Positions 1 to 7,488 are shown, counted from the stretch's first letter. The stretch is 8,000 bases of DNA from an uncultured Eubacteriales bacterium (GCA_948933715.1 CAQZPH010000039.1:1-8000), one strand, 5' to 3'. Made by a program: numbers and translations. The notes: generated from the letters alone by a model not told the origin.

Positions 1-74
1 ATTCTATACAGCAGTTATTAATATAATTTTATGGGCTTGTCAGAATTTTTAAATACTAAAATACTATATTGTTA

Positions 75-109
75 AAAAAGACTCTCTTAATTGAGGGCCT
101 TTTTATTTT
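75..109 (+). terminator. Rho-independent terminator of an upstream gene
   Basis: The left arm AAAAAG-A-CTCTC (75-86) pairs with GAGGG-C-CTTTTT (93-104) around a TTAATT loop. There is one A-C mismatch and one T-G wobble. A T-rich run follows on the plus strand, and the A-run before the stem gives a T-tract on the minus strand, so it could work in both directions. It most likely ends a plus-strand transcript entering from the left and insulates the promoter at 244-272. Confidence 0.7.
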
Positions 110-243
110 AAAATTAAATGTAAGGATTTTTAAAATATAATTTTAGTGTAAAAAAGAAAAAATGTATTCCAATTTGATATTAGAATAGGATGTTATTAAA
201 GGAGTATAACAGCAGAATATTACATATTTTAGACAATTTATTA

Positions 244-272
244 TTGTATCCTTTTTATTTCTATAGTATAAT
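244..272 (+). promoter_or_regulatory. Sigma-A-like promoter for the glycosyltransferase gene
   Basis: The -35 TTGTAT (244-249) and the perfect -10 TATAAT (267-272) are separated by 17 bases. Transcription would start near 279, giving a leader of about 40 bases before the ATG at 320. No hairpin or riboswitch-like structure fits in that leader. Confidence 0.65.
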
Positions 273-319
273 ATAAATATATTTAACACTAAGGGAAAAT
301 AATATATTGGGGTGTAAAA

Positions 320-2836
320 ATGGATACAATTTATGGGAACTATTTTTTTAATGAATTTTATGGGAATAATGGTGGAGGCAACTATACAGAAAAAGAATTA
401 TGGGTACCTTTTTTTGAGAAAATAGCACAGAATATTATAGATAGATTTAATCCCAAAACAGTTCTTGATGCGGGTTGCGCTATGGGTTATTTAGTAGATG
501 CGCTACGAAAAAAAGGAGTAGAAGCTTATGGTTTTGATATTTCAGAGTATGCAATATCAAAAGTCAGTGAAGAGGCAAAACCCTATTGTTTCACTCATTC
601 AATAACAGATAAACTTCCAGGAGGCCTTCCAAAAACCTTCGATCTAATAGTTACAATTGAAGTTTTGGAACACTTGTTCCCAGAGGAAGGTGCCAAAGCT
701 ATTGAAAACCTGTGCAAATACAGTGATACAATAATTTTCACGTCTACACCCAATGATATTGAAGACATGACACATGTAAATGTGCAGCAACCTGAATATT
801 GGTGCAAGGAATTTGCAAAAAATTCATTTTATAGGGATCTTGTTCAACCTGTGGATTTTATTTGTGAACATGCTATGCTGTTTAGAAAGAAAAGTAATTT
901 TGAAAATATCGTGTTTGATTATGAGCTATGCAACAGGATAAATAATATGAAACTTAATACTGTATGTAATGAGAATAAGATTTATAAGGCCAATCTTGAA
1001 GATGCTAGAGCACAATATAAGGTTGTTTTAGAAGAAATAGAGCTTTTAAATGATAAATACAATGGAATTGCTAATGCACAGTGGTGGAAAATTACCAAAC
1101 CGTGCCGGGTAGCAGTGTCACTTTTGAAAAAAATACTCAAGTTTAGACCTGAAAAGAGAAACATTATTTCCAAGGAAGATGTACAAGTACAAAAAGCAAA
1201 AGAATTTAATGAGGAGATAAAATTTAGTATAATTGTACCTCTTTATAATACCCCTCAGAAATTTTTAAAAGAATTATTAAAATCGGTTTGTGCACAAACT
1301 TATATGGATTGGGAATTATGTTTGGCAGATGGTAGTGATAAGTCTCATAGTTACGTCCAAAAAATATGCGAAAAATATGCCCTTTTAGATAAAAGAATAA
1401 AATATGAGAAACTAAACAAGAATCTAGGAATATCAGAAAACACAAATAAAGCCATAGAAATGTCTAATGGAGACTATATAGCCCTTTTAGATCATGATGA
1501 TTTTCTGCATCCAGCGGCATTATTTGAGGTTATGAGTATTATAGATGAGCAAGGTGCGGATTTTATTTATACAGATGAAGCTATTTTTAAAGGTTCCTGG
1601 AATAACATTAAAGCAGTGCACTTTAAGCCGGATTTTGCAATTGACAACTTAAGAGCAAATAATTATATTTGCCATTTTACAGTTTTTAAAAGAGATTTAT
1701 TAAATGAAGTAGGTACCTTTAGAAAAGAATTTGACGGATCTCAAGACCATGATCTAGTTTTAAGGTTAACTGAAAAAGCTAAAAAAATAGTGCATATACC
1801 TAAAGTACTGTATTTTTGGAGAGTACACAAAGCATCGGTTGCATTTGATATTTCTTCTAAATCATATGCAATTGAAAGTGGTATTAAGGCAGTAAAAGAG
1901 CATTTAGACAGGTTTAATTTGCCTGCTGACGTTGAAAGTTCTCCGCTATGTCCAACAGTTTATAGAATAAAATATAAACTAAACAGCAATCCAATGGTAT
2001 CGATATTAATTCCTAATAAAGATCATGTTTCTGATTTAAAGAAATGTATTAATTCAACTATAGAACAATCAACTTATAATAACTTTGAAATTATTATTAT
2101 AGAAAATAATAGCGAGGAAAGCGAAACATTTGATTATTATAAAACTTTAGAATCAAGCAATAAAATAAAGGTTGTCGAGTGGAAAAGTGATACTTTTAAT
2201 TATTCTGAGATTAATAATTTTGGAGCTAAATTTGCTACTGGCGAACATTTGATATTTTTAAATAACGATACTGAAGTTATAGCGGAAAATTGGATTGAAG
2301 AAATGTTGATGTATTCGCAAAGAAAAGATGTAGGTGCAGTTGGAGCAAAGCTTTATTACCCGGATGATACAGTTCAACATGGCGGCGTAATTGTTGGCTT
2401 AGGTGGAGTAGCAGGGCACTCTCATAAGGGATTTAAACGCACTGATTTGGGTTATATGGGAAGACTTAGTGCTGCACAAGAATTTAGCGCAGTTACGGGA
2501 GCTTGTATGATGATACCTAAACACGTCTTCGAAGAAGTTGATGGATTTGATAAGCTGCTTGAAGTAGCCTTTAACGATGTAGATTTATGTATGCGTATTA
2601 GAAAAGCAGGGTATAAAGTTATATGGACACCTTATGCTGAGCTCTATCATTATGAATCAAAAAGTAGGGGACGTGACGACATTACTTTAGAAAATTGCTT
2701 ACGTTTTAATAAAGAGATAAGACTTTTTAAAAGCCGTTGGGCAAAGGAACTTAATGAGGGAGACCCATTTTATAATCCTAATCTTACACATGATAAAGAA
2801 GACTTCTCTTATAAATTAAGGAAAATATGGAGTTAA
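320..2836 (+). CDS. Fused SAM-dependent methyltransferase and tandem family-2 glycosyltransferase
   Basis: This 838-residue cytoplasmic protein has three catalytic-type modules. Residues ~30-190 form a class I methyltransferase: motif I VLDAGCAMG (48-56), acidic FDIS (72-75) for the ribose of SAM, and FDLIVTIEVLEHL (107-119). A helical linker (~220-250) leads to WWKITKP (255-261), a motif often found next to polysaccharide glycosyltransferase domains. The first GT-A domain starts at SIIVPLYN (303-310), with LLDHDD (389-394) as the metal/nucleotide-sugar DxD-like site and QDHDL (475-479). The second starts at SILIPNKD (561-568), with LNNDTE (647-652), TGACMMI (726-732) and FNDVDLCMRI (751-760). 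Both keep their key acidic residues, so two sugar transfers plus one methylation are plausible, as in O-antigen-like or cell-wall polysaccharide assembly. The sugar and acceptor cannot be inferred. The ATG follows GGGGTG (309-314) by 5 bases. The gene has its own promoter and terminator, so it is probably monocistronic. Confidence 0.9.
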   Translation: MDTIYGNYFFNEFYGNNGGGNYTEKELWVPFFEKIAQNIIDRFNPKTVLDAGCAMGYLVDALRKKGVEAYGFDISEYAISKVSEEAKPYCFTHSITDKLPGGLPKTFDLIVTIEVLEHLFPEEGAKAIENLCKYSDTIIFTSTPNDIEDMTHVNVQQPEYWCKEFAKNSFYRDLVQPVDFICEHAMLFRKKSNFENIVFDYELCNRINNMKLNTVCNENKIYKANLEDARAQYKVVLEEIELLNDKYNGIANAQWWKITKPCRVAVSLLKKILKFRPEKRNIISKEDVQVQKAKEFNEEIKFSIIVPLYNTPQKFLKELLKSVCAQTYMDWELCLADGSDKSHSYVQKICEKYALLDKRIKYEKLNKNLGISENTNKAIEMSNGDYIALLDHDDFLHPAALFEVMSIIDEQGADFIYTDEAIFKGSWNNIKAVHFKPDFAIDNLRANNYICHFTVFKRDLLNEVGTFRKEFDGSQDHDLVLRLTEKAKKIVHIPKVLYFWRVHKASVAFDISSKSYAIESGIKAVKEHLDRFNLPADVESSPLCPTVYRIKYKLNSNPMVSILIPNKDHVSDLKKCINSTIEQSTYNNFEIIIIENNSEESETFDYYKTLESSNKIKVVEWKSDTFNYSEINNFGAKFATGEHLIFLNNDTEVIAENWIEEMLMYSQRKDVGAVGAKLYYPDDTVQHGGVIVGLGGVAGHSHKGFKRTDLGYMGRLSAAQEFSAVTGACMMIPKHVFEEVDGFDKLLEVAFNDVDLCMRIRKAGYKVIWTPYAELYHYESKSRGRDDITLENCLRFNKEIRLFKSRWAKELNEGDPFYNPNLTHDKEDFSYKLRKIWS

Positions 2837-2877
2837 TAATTTATAAAGGTTTATTAAATTAGAAATTAAGAATATAA

Positions 2878-2921
2878 AATCGAGATAACTCAGAAAAGAT
2901 GAGTTATCTCGATTGTTTTTT
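2878..2921. terminator. Strong bidirectional terminator between convergent genes
   Basis: A perfect 14-bp stem, AATCGAGATAACTC (2878-2891) with GAGTTATCTCGATT (2901-2914), closes a 9-base loop. It is followed on the plus strand by G and six T (2916-2921). On the minus strand the stem is followed by a TTTTATATT-like run. It lies 41 bases after the glycosyltransferase stop and 52 bases after the capA stop, so it can serve both genes. Confidence 0.92.
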
Positions 2922-2966
2922 AATAAATTTTATAAATGAAGAATTTATTAAATTATAAGGTAATCC

Positions 2967-4274
2967 TTACAATGGATAAATTTCTGGGTAGGTGTTATTC
3001 AGATTTTTTAAGATAATATCTTTAGCTTTTTGTAAGCCACTTGAGAGCAATTGCATTGTTCGATTGTATGATTTATTTGCACGCTCTATACCCTTAGATG
3101 CAGCACTTAAATTAAAATTGTTGTTCCAATCTACATTTTTATCAAGAGGGACAACTTGATATATTTTTTTGCCATTATTACCCTTATATAGATTTACCCA
3201 TGTAGGTAGGACCTCAATATCTGAAGTTAAGAGGTTACCATCACTATACTTTGTAAAAGCCACGATAAATAATACACCGTCCTCAGTGTGACCGCTTTTT
3301 ATGTCCATGTATTCCTTACGTTGATTTGATATTGCATTGCCAAGAGAATAGATACAAACAGTGGTCTTACCAGAAATATCAGAGTGTAACACATCAATAG
3401 GTTGTATTACATGCGGGTGCCCTCCTACGATAACATCTACACCAAAATCACAAAGTTTTTGGGCTATTGCTTGTTGAGTGGCAGTCTCTTTTAATTGATA
3501 CTCAACACCCCAATGCATATAGTATATTATTTTATCTGCCCCATGCTCTTTCATGTCTGCAATTATATCACATTGTTCTTTATAAAAATCTTCGAGATTA
3601 TTATCATCAAACACATTGAAAAGTTTGCTGTTTTGACTTGTAGAAGGAATACCATTTACACTAACAATACCTGAGTTATTTATATTACCATAAGTATAAT
3701 TAACCATACCTACTTTAATTCCATTAATATCTTTTATTATATATTTTTTGTCTTCGGGATTAATTCTTATGCCGATAAAATCAACATCTTTTCTTTTTAA
3801 TATTTCGGGAGTCCTTGTAAATCCGGCTGTACCTCCGTCATTTGAATGGTTATTGGCAGTTAAAAACAGGTTAAATCCACATTTTTTAGCACAATCGATT
3901 AAATTATCGGGGCATCTAAACATGGGATAACCTGAAAAATCGGTTCCAGAGAGAGTCCCCTCCATATTTATGACCGCGTAGTCAAGCTTTTTTATATATG
4001 GTTCTAAATAGGTAAAGACATTTTCAAAGTTATAAGACTTTGACTTTTGATCATAGGCTTCAGATAATATTGGCGAATGTATAAGTAAATCACCCATACT
4101 CCCTATAGTTGCGCTAGCAATGATATGAGGAGGCTCAGGGGTTTCTGCAATTTCTGTGTTCTTTATATTTCCATTATTTAAACTAAAATAGTGAGCCGCT
4201 AAAAATAGACTACTAATTATGAAGAGGGCTAATAAACTTGCTTTTGCTAGCTTAGTTATAGCTGCCTTTTCCAC
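2967..4274 (-). CDS. CapA-family (PGA_cap) membrane-anchored protein
   Basis: The 435-residue protein has a basic N-terminus and one hydrophobic segment (~12-30), then a Ser/Asn/Pro-containing spacer. This suggests a signal anchor or signal peptide with the catalytic domain outside the membrane. The domain carries the family's metallophosphoesterase-like motifs in order: GDLLIH (61-66), NMEGTLSG (103-110), TANNHSND (139-146), HWGVEY (254-259), GGHPHVIQ (284-291) and YSLGNAIS (309-316). Family members include CapA/PgsA of poly-gamma-glutamate capsule synthesis, but many stand-alone relatives have unknown substrates. No capB or capC neighbour is visible, so capsule synthesis is not supported here; an envelope role is inference. 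The start is GTG, 9 bases after a perfect AGGAGG (4284-4289); the ATG at 4282-4280 is out of frame and only 1 base from it. I found no clear promoter in the 90 bases up to tRNA-Pro. Confidence 0.88.
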   Translation of the reverse strand: MEKAAITKLAKASLLALFIISSLFLAAHYFSLNNGNIKNTEIAETPEPPHIIASATIGSMGDLLIHSPILSEAYDQKSKSYNFENVFTYLEPYIKKLDYAVINMEGTLSGTDFSGYPMFRCPDNLIDCAKKCGFNLFLTANNHSNDGGTAGFTRTPEILKRKDVDFIGIRINPEDKKYIIKDINGIKVGMVNYTYGNINNSGIVSVNGIPSTSQNSKLFNVFDDNNLEDFYKEQCDIIADMKEHGADKIIYYMHWGVEYQLKETATQQAIAQKLCDFGVDVIVGGHPHVIQPIDVLHSDISGKTTVCIYSLGNAISNQRKEYMDIKSGHTEDGVLFIVAFTKYSDGNLLTSDIEVLPTWVNLYKGNNGKKIYQVVPLDKNVDWNNNFNLSAASKGIERANKSYNRTMQLLSSGLQKAKDIILKNLNNTYPEIYPL

Positions 4275-4283
4275 TGTGGCATT

Positions 4284-4289
4284 CCTCCT
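4284..4289 (-). promoter_or_regulatory. Ribosome binding site that fixes the GTG start of capA
   Basis: On the minus strand this reads AGGAGG, within AAAAGGAGGA, a full match to the anti-Shine-Dalgarno core. It lies 9 bases from the GTG at 4274-4272, which is ideal spacing. It is only 1 base from an out-of-frame ATG at 4282-4280, too close for efficient initiation. Confidence 0.8.
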
Positions 4290-4364
4290 TTTATTTATAA
4301 AGGGATATAAATAGAGTACACGAATGCTAAGATTTTGAAGTATAATAATGGATACATTATATTT

Positions 4365-4441
4365 TGGTCGAGGTGACAGGAGTCGAACCTGCGGCCTCTG
4401 CGTCCCGAACGCAGCGCTCTACCAAACTGAGCCACACCTCG
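4365..4441 (-). tRNA. tRNA-Pro (anticodon CGG)
   Basis: This is a complete 77-base cloverleaf with encoded CCA. The acceptor CGAGGTG pairs with CACCTCG, the D-stem is GCTC/GAGC, and the anticodon stem CTGCG/CGCAG closes the loop TTCGGGA, giving anticodon CGG for CCG codons. The T-arm is GCAGG-TTCGACT-CCTGT with one G-T pair, and the discriminator is A. The C1-G72 pair and A73 are normal for bacterial tRNA-Pro. No good promoter is visible directly upstream, so it may be co-transcribed with tRNA-Gln. No U-tract terminator separates it from capA, 90 bases downstream. Confidence 0.97.
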
Positions 4442-4654
4442 AGAAAGTGTAATTTTTACAAATACATATACTCAGAAAATAATAAGCATAAGGGTTAAAA
4501 TAATGAATATGTGAACACGGTTTGCCAGCAGGGCTCCCTCTGCTGGCACAGTAAGTAGTTATAATAAGGTTTGCCGGCTAAATTTAGCTAGGTTCATTAA
4601 AAAGTAATTATACTTAATATAGATATATAAGCTATTTATTCATAAAAATTTTAC
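4442..4654. other. Inter-tRNA spacer with a GC-rich hairpin
   Basis: No gene is visible. The main structure is a perfect 9-bp stem, TGCCAGCAG (4523-4531) with CTGCTGGCA (4540-4548) around GGCTCCCT, in otherwise very AT-rich DNA. A related motif lies nearby: GGTTTGCCAGC (4519-4529) and GGTTTGCCGGC (4569-4579) differ at one base, and the second runs into the palindrome GCTAAATTTAGC (4578-4589). Neither orientation of the main stem is followed by a T-tract, so it is not a standard terminator. A weak 5-bp stem, AAGTA/TACTT (4602-4615), is followed by a short T-run on the minus strand and could partly end the tRNA-Gln transcript. Confidence 0.55.
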
Positions 4655-4728
4655 TGGCTGCGGAAGAAGGATTCGAACCCTCACAAACAGAGTCAGAGTC
4701 TGCTGTGCTACCTTTACACAATTCCGCA
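4655..4728 (-). tRNA. tRNA-Gln (anticodon CTG)
   Basis: This is a complete 74-base cloverleaf with encoded CCA. The acceptor TGCGGAA pairs with TTCCGCA, the D-stem GTGT/GCAC has one T-G pair, and the anticodon stem GCAGA/TCTGT closes the loop CTCTGAC, giving anticodon CTG for CAG codons. The T-arm is GAGGG-TTCGAAT-CCTTC and the discriminator is G. The weak U1-A72 pair and G73 are hallmarks of bacterial tRNA-Gln. A consensus promoter lies 13 bases upstream. A second isoacceptor for CAA must exist elsewhere in the genome. Confidence 0.97.
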
Positions 4729-4741
4729 TTGAACATTACTA

Positions 4742-4769
4742 ATTATATAATAAAAAAATAATATGTCAA
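4742..4769 (-). promoter_or_regulatory. Consensus promoter for tRNA-Gln
   Basis: On the minus strand a perfect -35 TTGACA (4769-4764) and a perfect -10 TATAAT (4747-4742) are separated by 16 bases. The -10 ends 13 bases before the mature tRNA 5' end, so the leader would be only a few bases, as expected of a strong stable-RNA promoter. It probably also drives tRNA-Pro downstream. Confidence 0.88.
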
Positions 4770-4849
4770 TAGGCTTCTGTGTTATTTTTATAAGCATTTC
4801 TTAAAAATAAATTTAATAGTTTTTTATACGGCAGTTCCTTAAAAGTGAA

Positions 4850-6112
4850 CTATAATTTTATATCATCCCAATAACTTTTGAATGAAAGCTCAGTCTTATT
4901 TTGGCCAGCAATATAATATTTTTTATTTAATAACTCAGAAGGAAGGTATTGCTGTGCCACCCAATGATTTTCAAATTCATGGGGATAAACGTAAAATTGT
5001 CCTTTTTTAGCTACATCACTTGCATCACAATGTTTATTTTGAAGGTTACGGGGGAAAGGGAAAACTTTTCCCATCCTGATATCAGACATAGCTTCATTGA
5101 TTGCCTTATAAGAAGAATTTGACTTAGGGGATAAACAAACCATAATTACTGCATTAGAAAGGGGAATTCTAGCCTCAGGTAAGCCTACTTGCATGGCAAT
5201 ATCAACACATGATTTTACAATTGGCATAATTTGAGGATAAGCTAATCCTACGTCTTCGCATGCACAAACTAGAAGACGCCTACAGGCAGATATTAAGTCA
5301 CCGCTTGAAAGTAATCTTGCAAGATAATATATTGCAGCATCAGGATCAGAGCCTCTCATTGATTTTTGAAAAGCCGATAGGGTATCATAGTGTTCATCAC
5401 CAGATTTGTCATAACGCGTATTTCCTGAGAAATTCAGTTGTTTTGCGATGTCTATTGATATTGTTTTAACGTTATTACTGTTGCTTGATGATAAATTGCA
5501 TAACTCAAGAAAATTAATAGCGCGCCTAACATCACCTGCTGCAAGAGAAGAAATATATGATAAGGTTTCATCATCTACTTCTATTTTTATATTTTCAGAG
5601 TCCTCAAGAAACTTAACTGCACGCTTTAATGCTTTTTTTATTTCTTCCCTTGAAACAGCTTTAAATTCAAATATAGTTGAACGACTAATTATAGCACTAT
5701 ATACATAAAATGCTGGATTTTCAGTGGTTGAAGCAATAAGGGTAATTTTACCGTTTTCCATGAACTCTAAAAGAGTTTGCTGTTGCTTTTTGTTAAAATA
5801 CTGTATTTCATCAAGATACAGTAAAATCCCATTGGGCGCAGAGAATGTATCTATCTGCGAGATAATATCTTTTATGTCAGAAATAGACGCAGTTGTAGCG
5901 TTTAACTTAAATAGTTTTCTATTAGTACTTTTGGCAATAATCTTTGCAAGAGTAGTTTTACCAGTACCAGAAGGACCATAAAAAATCATATTTGGAACAC
6001 TCAAAGAATCTATAATATTTCTTAGTAGTTTTCCTTTGCCAATGAGATGTGGTTGACCGACCATATCATTAATAGATGTCGGGCGCAATTGATCAGAAAG
6101 TGGAGATGACAT
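4850..6112 (-). CDS. rarA: RarA/MgsA-type AAA+ ATPase, replication-associated recombination protein A
   Basis: This 420-residue protein has full family length. RarA (MgsA, YrvN in Bacillus) is related to clamp-loader subunits and acts at stalled replication forks. The ATPase core shows Walker A GPSGTGKTT (46-54), Walker B LLYLDEI (97-103), sensor 1 STTEN (128-132), an SRS arginine-finger motif (143-145) and sensor 2 GDVRRAIN (193-200). The C-terminal tetramerisation part carries YDTLSAFQKSMRGSDPDAAIYYLARLL (242-268, only core cited: SAFQKSMRGSDPDAA) and EDVGLAYP (286-293), which separate RarA from RuvB and DnaX. The ATG follows AAGGAAG (6124-6118) by 5 bases. The start gives the usual MSSPLSDQLRP N-terminus. 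It is downstream of glyA on the same strand, 125 bases apart, with a hairpin between. No clear promoter of its own is visible, so it may depend on read-through. Confidence 0.95.
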   Translation of the reverse strand: MSSPLSDQLRPTSINDMVGQPHLIGKGKLLRNIIDSLSVPNMIFYGPSGTGKTTLAKIIAKSTNRKLFKLNATTASISDIKDIISQIDTFSAPNGILLYLDEIQYFNKKQQQTLLEFMENGKITLIASTTENPAFYVYSAIISRSTIFEFKAVSREEIKKALKRAVKFLEDSENIKIEVDDETLSYISSLAAGDVRRAINFLELCNLSSSNSNNVKTISIDIAKQLNFSGNTRYDKSGDEHYDTLSAFQKSMRGSDPDAAIYYLARLLSSGDLISACRRLLVCACEDVGLAYPQIMPIVKSCVDIAMQVGLPEARIPLSNAVIMVCLSPKSNSSYKAINEAMSDIRMGKVFPFPRNLQNKHCDASDVAKKGQFYVYPHEFENHWVAQQYLPSELLNKKYYIAGQNKTELSFKSYWDDIKL

Positions 6113-6140
6113 AAAAACTTCCTTTCTTTTTTAGAAGTAT

Positions 6141-6174
6141 AAAATAGGTGCCTTTTAATAAGTACACCTATTTT
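6141..6174 (-). terminator. Hairpin between glyA and rarA, probable glyA terminator
   Basis: On the minus strand AAAATAGGTG pairs perfectly with CACCTATTTT over 10 bp around a 14-base loop that can fold a little further. The 3' arm ends in TTTT and continues ATACTTC, so the U-tract is short and partly inside the stem. It lies 64 bases after the glyA stop and 28 bases before the rarA start. It may be a leaky terminator that lets some transcription reach rarA. Confidence 0.6.
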
Positions 6175-6237
6175 TAAAATAATAATTTAATTGTACAATA
6201 GATAGAAAAACTAATCAAGTTAATTAAAGCGAATAAT

Positions 6238-7488
6238 TTATTTATATAAAGGATATTTATCACAAATTTTGCTTACACCGTCTTTAATAATTAGCTTATT
6301 GTTCTCAAAATCTTTAACAGCAAGTGTAATAAAATCGGCAATTTGTTTCATTTCTTCAGAGCCAAGGCCACGAGTAGTTACAGCGGCAGTTCCAATTCTT
6401 ATGCCACTTGTTACGAATGGACTAAGTGGTTCATTTGGAATAGTGTTTTTGTTAACTGTAATATAAACATAATCTAGCCTTTTTTCAAGTTCTTTTCCGG
6501 TAACACCAGTATTTCTTAAATCTAAAAGTGCAAGATGATTATCAGTGCCGCCAGAGACCAAATTCATTCCGTTATCTATTAGTGCTTGAGAAAGTACTTT
6601 GCAATTTTCGACCACTTTTTTATTATATTCTTTAAATTCAGGGGTTAATGCTTCACCAAAGCACACAGCTTTAGCAGCTATAATGTGCATTAAAGGGCCA
6701 CCTTGAGTGCCTGGAAATATAGCCTTATCGATATCTTTTGCAAACTTTTCTTTGCAGAGAATTAATCCACCACGAGGACCTCTTAAAGTTTTGTGGGTAG
6801 TAGTTGTAACAAAATCAGCAAAAGGAACAGGGTTAGGATGAATTCCGCTGGCAACTAACCCAGCTATGTGAGCCATATCTACCATTAAATGAGCTCCAAC
6901 AGAATCAGCAATATCTCTAAACTTTTTAAAGTCAATCGTACGAGGGTAAGCACTTGCTCCACATACAATTAGTTTAGGAGAAACTTCATGGGCTTTTTTT
7001 GCAACTTTTTCATAGTCGATTAAATGGGTAACAGGATCAACCCCGTATTCTACAAAGTTAAAATATTTACCCGAAAGGTTAACAGGAGATCCATGAGTTA
7101 AATGCCCACCTTCTGAAAGTTTCATTCCCATCACAGTATCGCCAGGCTGAAGAACTGAAAAGTAAACAGCAGTATTTGCTTGTGCACCTGAATGTGCTTG
7201 AACGTTAGCATGCTCGGCACCAAAAAGTTTTATTGCTCTTTCGCGAGCGATATCCTCTACAATATCTACAAATTCGCAACCTCCATAGTAACGTTTACCG
7301 GGATAACCTTCAGCGTATTTATTTGTAAGGATAGTTCCCATAGCAGCCATAACTGCAGGAGATACAATATTTTCAGAAGCAATGAGTTCAAGGTTTCTTC
7401 TTTGACGGGATAATTCATCTCCTATGGCAGCTCCGAGCTCTAGATCGCATTTTGTTAAAAAGTTAAGACTGTCTTCAATGTAATTCAT
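6238..7488 (-). CDS. glyA: Serine hydroxymethyltransferase
   Basis: This cytoplasmic PLP enzyme interconverts serine plus tetrahydrofolate with glycine plus 5,10-methylene-tetrahydrofolate, feeding one-carbon units to purines, thymidylate and methionine. The 416-residue length is typical of bacterial SHMT. Visible family motifs are LIASEN (35-40), NKYAEGYPGKRYYGG (56-70), HSGAQAN (99-105), DMAHIAGL (204-211) and TTTTHKTLRGPRGG (228-241), in which K233 should be the PLP-binding lysine. The C-terminal SGGTDNHL and SGIRIGTAA regions are intact. The ATG is preceded by AGGAGT (7506-7501) at 12 bases, slightly far but with no better start. A promoter lies at 7523-7551, giving a leader of about 28 bases, too short for a riboswitch. 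It is divergent from alr. Confidence 0.97.
   Translation of the reverse strand: MNYIEDSLNFLTKCDLELGAAIGDELSRQRRNLELIASENIVSPAVMAAMGTILTNKYAEGYPGKRYYGGCEFVDIVEDIARERAIKLFGAEHANVQAHSGAQANTAVYFSVLQPGDTVMGMKLSEGGHLTHGSPVNLSGKYFNFVEYGVDPVTHLIDYEKVAKKAHEVSPKLIVCGASAYPRTIDFKKFRDIADSVGAHLMVDMAHIAGLVASGIHPNPVPFADFVTTTTHKTLRGPRGGLILCKEKFAKDIDKAIFPGTQGGPLMHIIAAKAVCFGEALTPEFKEYNKKVVENCKVLSQALIDNGMNLVSGGTDNHLALLDLRNTGVTGKELEKRLDYVYITVNKNTIPNEPLSPFVTSGIRIGTAAVTTRGLGSEEMKQIADFITLAVKDFENNKLIIKDGVSKICDKYPLYK

Larger units (their letters stand above)
1..319. other. Upstream intergenic region before the glycosyltransferase gene
   Basis: No convincing gene is visible in this AT-rich stretch. All forward frames close within the first 52 bases, so an upstream gene may end just at or before the left edge. 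The region holds a hairpin terminator near 75-104 and a sigma-A-like promoter at 244-272, both listed separately. Between them, roughly 110-240, I see only AT-rich sequence, including an AAAGGAG at 199-205 that has no suitable start codon after it. Confidence 0.6.

Noticed and set aside
2..52. Short open frame from the left edge (ends QNF-stop), possibly the tail of an upstream gene
   Set aside because: Only 16 codons with no recognisable motif. Its position before the terminator at 75-104 is suggestive but not enough to call a gene.
190..276. 28-codon ORF beginning ATG TTA TTA AAG upstream of the glycosyltransferase gene
   Set aside because: It has no properly spaced ribosome binding site, and its end overlaps the -35/-10 of the promoter for the next gene.
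2850..2955. 12-bp direct repeat TTTATTAAATTA (2850-2861 and 2944-2955) flanking the bidirectional terminator
   Set aside because: Low-complexity AT sequence; no mobile-element gene or inverted ends lie between the copies, so a target-site duplication is not supported.
4365..4728. tRNA genes as an integration site for a genomic island
   Set aside because: No repeated tRNA 3' end, integrase or foreign-looking genes are present in the window; the neighbours are normal chromosomal genes.
4833..4851. AGTTC/GAACT stem at the rarA stop codon as a terminator
   Set aside because: Only 5 bp, overlapping the stop codon, and not followed by a T-tract on the minus strand.
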